A program made the translations under genes and the position numbers. DNA of 6,083 bases from CAYTES01 sp964436935 (lineage in GTDB: Bacteria > Patescibacteriota > Gracilibacteria > UBA1369 > UBA12473): assembly GCA_964436935.1 (NCBI GenBank), contig CAYTES010000076.1:1-6083 (forward strand), given 5' to 3'. Position 1 is the stretch's first letter. Every line of letters begins with the position of its first letter. Positions 5,401 through 6,083 of the stretch are shown here, piece after piece. Under the pieces are notes generated by a model, which had not been told where the DNA came from, did not search any database, and was given only the letters and a program-made list of their open reading frames with translations.

Positions 5401-6083
5401 ATGAAAAAAATGAAATCCGTTGATTCTGTTTCTGATTCGGAAGAGTGGGGGGATGCAAGGGGCGAATCTGCTTCCTGGTTGGAACGTGCTCGTATTAAAA
5501 ACAGAACCACGCATGAGCTGATTTGTTGGTTACTGTACGCCCTTGTGGTGATCACTCCGGCCATTTACAGCACGGCATTTGAATCCGCTTTCACGCTTCC
5601 CAAGCTCACGTTCATGCGACTGGTCACACTGGCCATTGTGGGAATTTGGGCGGTTCAAGCACTGGTCCAGAAAAAGATTTATTACCGCAAGTCGCCGCTC
5701 AATAAATGGCTCTTGGGCTATGGCGCGGTTTTGGTGGCCACCACGGTATTTTCACACTACTTTTGGGTGAGTCTTTTCGGCGAGCAGGGCCGTTTTTTGG
5801 GATTGCTCACCTGGATGAATCTTTTATTTTTGTGCGGCGTGGCGCTGACTTTTTTCCAGTCGAAAAAAGAGATTCGTCGCTATGTGGTGGTTTCGGTATG
5901 GACGGCGGTCGCGTTGGCCGTGTATGGAATTTTACAGTTCAAGGGACTGGTGGGTGCCGAGGGATGGACTTTTGATCCGACCTTGCGTGTGTTTGGAACC
6001 ATGGGGCATAGCAACCATTTCGGCGGCTATTTGGCGTTTCATGTGTTGTTGTTGTTGGGACTTTTTGCCACGGAAAAACGAAG
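5401..6083 (+). CDS. O-antigen ligase/polymerase-like membrane protein (Wzy/WaaL superfamily), C-terminus off the window
   Basis: Probable glycan polymerase or ligase acting on undecaprenyl-linked oligosaccharides at the outer face of the membrane. 227 codons are present with no stop, so the protein is truncated by the window edge. After a polar, acidic cytoplasmic N-terminus (1-35), hydrophobic helices occur at about 40-58, 71-89, 103-118, 131-152, 160-180 and 207-223. SHYFWVSLFGEQGRFLGLL (118-136) and RVFGTMGHSNHFGGYLAF (196-213) are patterns seen in O-antigen ligase family proteins, where the second precedes the large periplasmic loop. The start is the ATG at 5401; a second in-frame ATG lies 3 codons later. 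No Shine-Dalgarno sequence precedes either. It is co-directional with the phosphotransferase gene and separated by a 74-nt spacer filled by the inverted repeat. Polymerase versus ligase cannot be decided without the C-terminal half, which in some relatives carries TPR repeats. Confidence 0.8.
   Translation, partial: MKKMKSVDSVSDSEEWGDARGESASWLERARIKNRTTHELICWLLYALVVITPAIYSTAFESAFTLPKLTFMRLVTLAIVGIWAVQALVQKKIYYRKSPLNKWLLGYGAVLVATTVFSHYFWVSLFGEQGRFLGLLTWMNLLFLCGVALTFFQSKKEIRRYVVVSVWTAVALAVYGILQFKGLVGAEGWTFDPTLRVFGTMGHSNHFGGYLAFHVLLLLGLFATEKR

Noticed and set aside
1..6083. CRISPR array, tRNA/rRNA gene, insertion sequence or phage genes
   Set aside because: No spaced direct repeats of CRISPR type, no cloverleaf with a TTCGA-like arm, and no transposase, integrase or phage protein motif was found on reading.

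Overview
This is a bacterial chromosomal fragment of moderate GC content, taken from the edge of a surface-polysaccharide cluster. It combines a housekeeping gene with a classical regulatory RNA (metK behind a SAM-I riboswitch), one small unknown gene, and four polysaccharide genes. TGA ends the UDP-sugar decarboxylase and the sugar-phosphate transferase at the expected family lengths, and no gene contains an internal TGA, so the standard bacterial code (11) applies. None of the six gene starts has a recognisable Shine-Dalgarno sequence. The gene styles and missing Shine-Dalgarno sites would fit a candidate-phyla (Patescibacteria/CPR-like) metagenomic genome, but this is a weak inference and the window has no taxonomic marker that settles it.

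Layout. Positions 1-976 (minus strand): most of metK, with its C-terminus beyond the left edge. Positions 977-1252: its control region, read on the minus strand as a sigma70-type promoter (about 1252-1224), a SAM-I (S-box) aptamer (about 1198-1068), a terminator hairpin with a U-run (1057-1033), and then about 55 nt to the metK ATG. Positions 1253-1358: an AT-rich spacer carrying a promoter in the other direction for a 69-codon gene of unknown function (1359-1568, plus). Positions 1574-2506 (minus): a UDP-glucuronate decarboxylase (UDP-xylose synthase type), convergent with the small gene and only 5 nt from it. Positions 2507-2657: a divergent intergenic region with two sets of short tandem repeats. 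Positions 2658-3785 (plus): a GT2 glycosyltransferase. Positions 3786-3943: a spacer with a large inverted repeat. Positions 3944-5326 (plus): a polyprenyl glycosylphosphotransferase of the WcaJ/WbaP type. Positions 5327-5400: a spacer holding a perfect 16-bp inverted repeat. Positions 5401-6083 (plus): the N-terminal half of a polytopic O-antigen ligase/polymerase-like protein that runs off the right edge.

How it fits together. The phosphotransferase would start a glycan on undecaprenyl phosphate, the GT2 enzyme would add a sugar, the decarboxylase would supply UDP-xylose (or a related pentose donor), and the Wzy/WaaL-like protein would polymerise or ligate the chain. This suggests an exopolysaccharide, O-antigen-like chain or surface glycan. 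metK appears to be an unrelated neighbour whose transcription is shut off by SAM through its own riboswitch. The most notable features are non-coding: the complete riboswitch with its terminator and a competing antiterminator, and the two intergenic inverted repeats inside the polysaccharide cluster.
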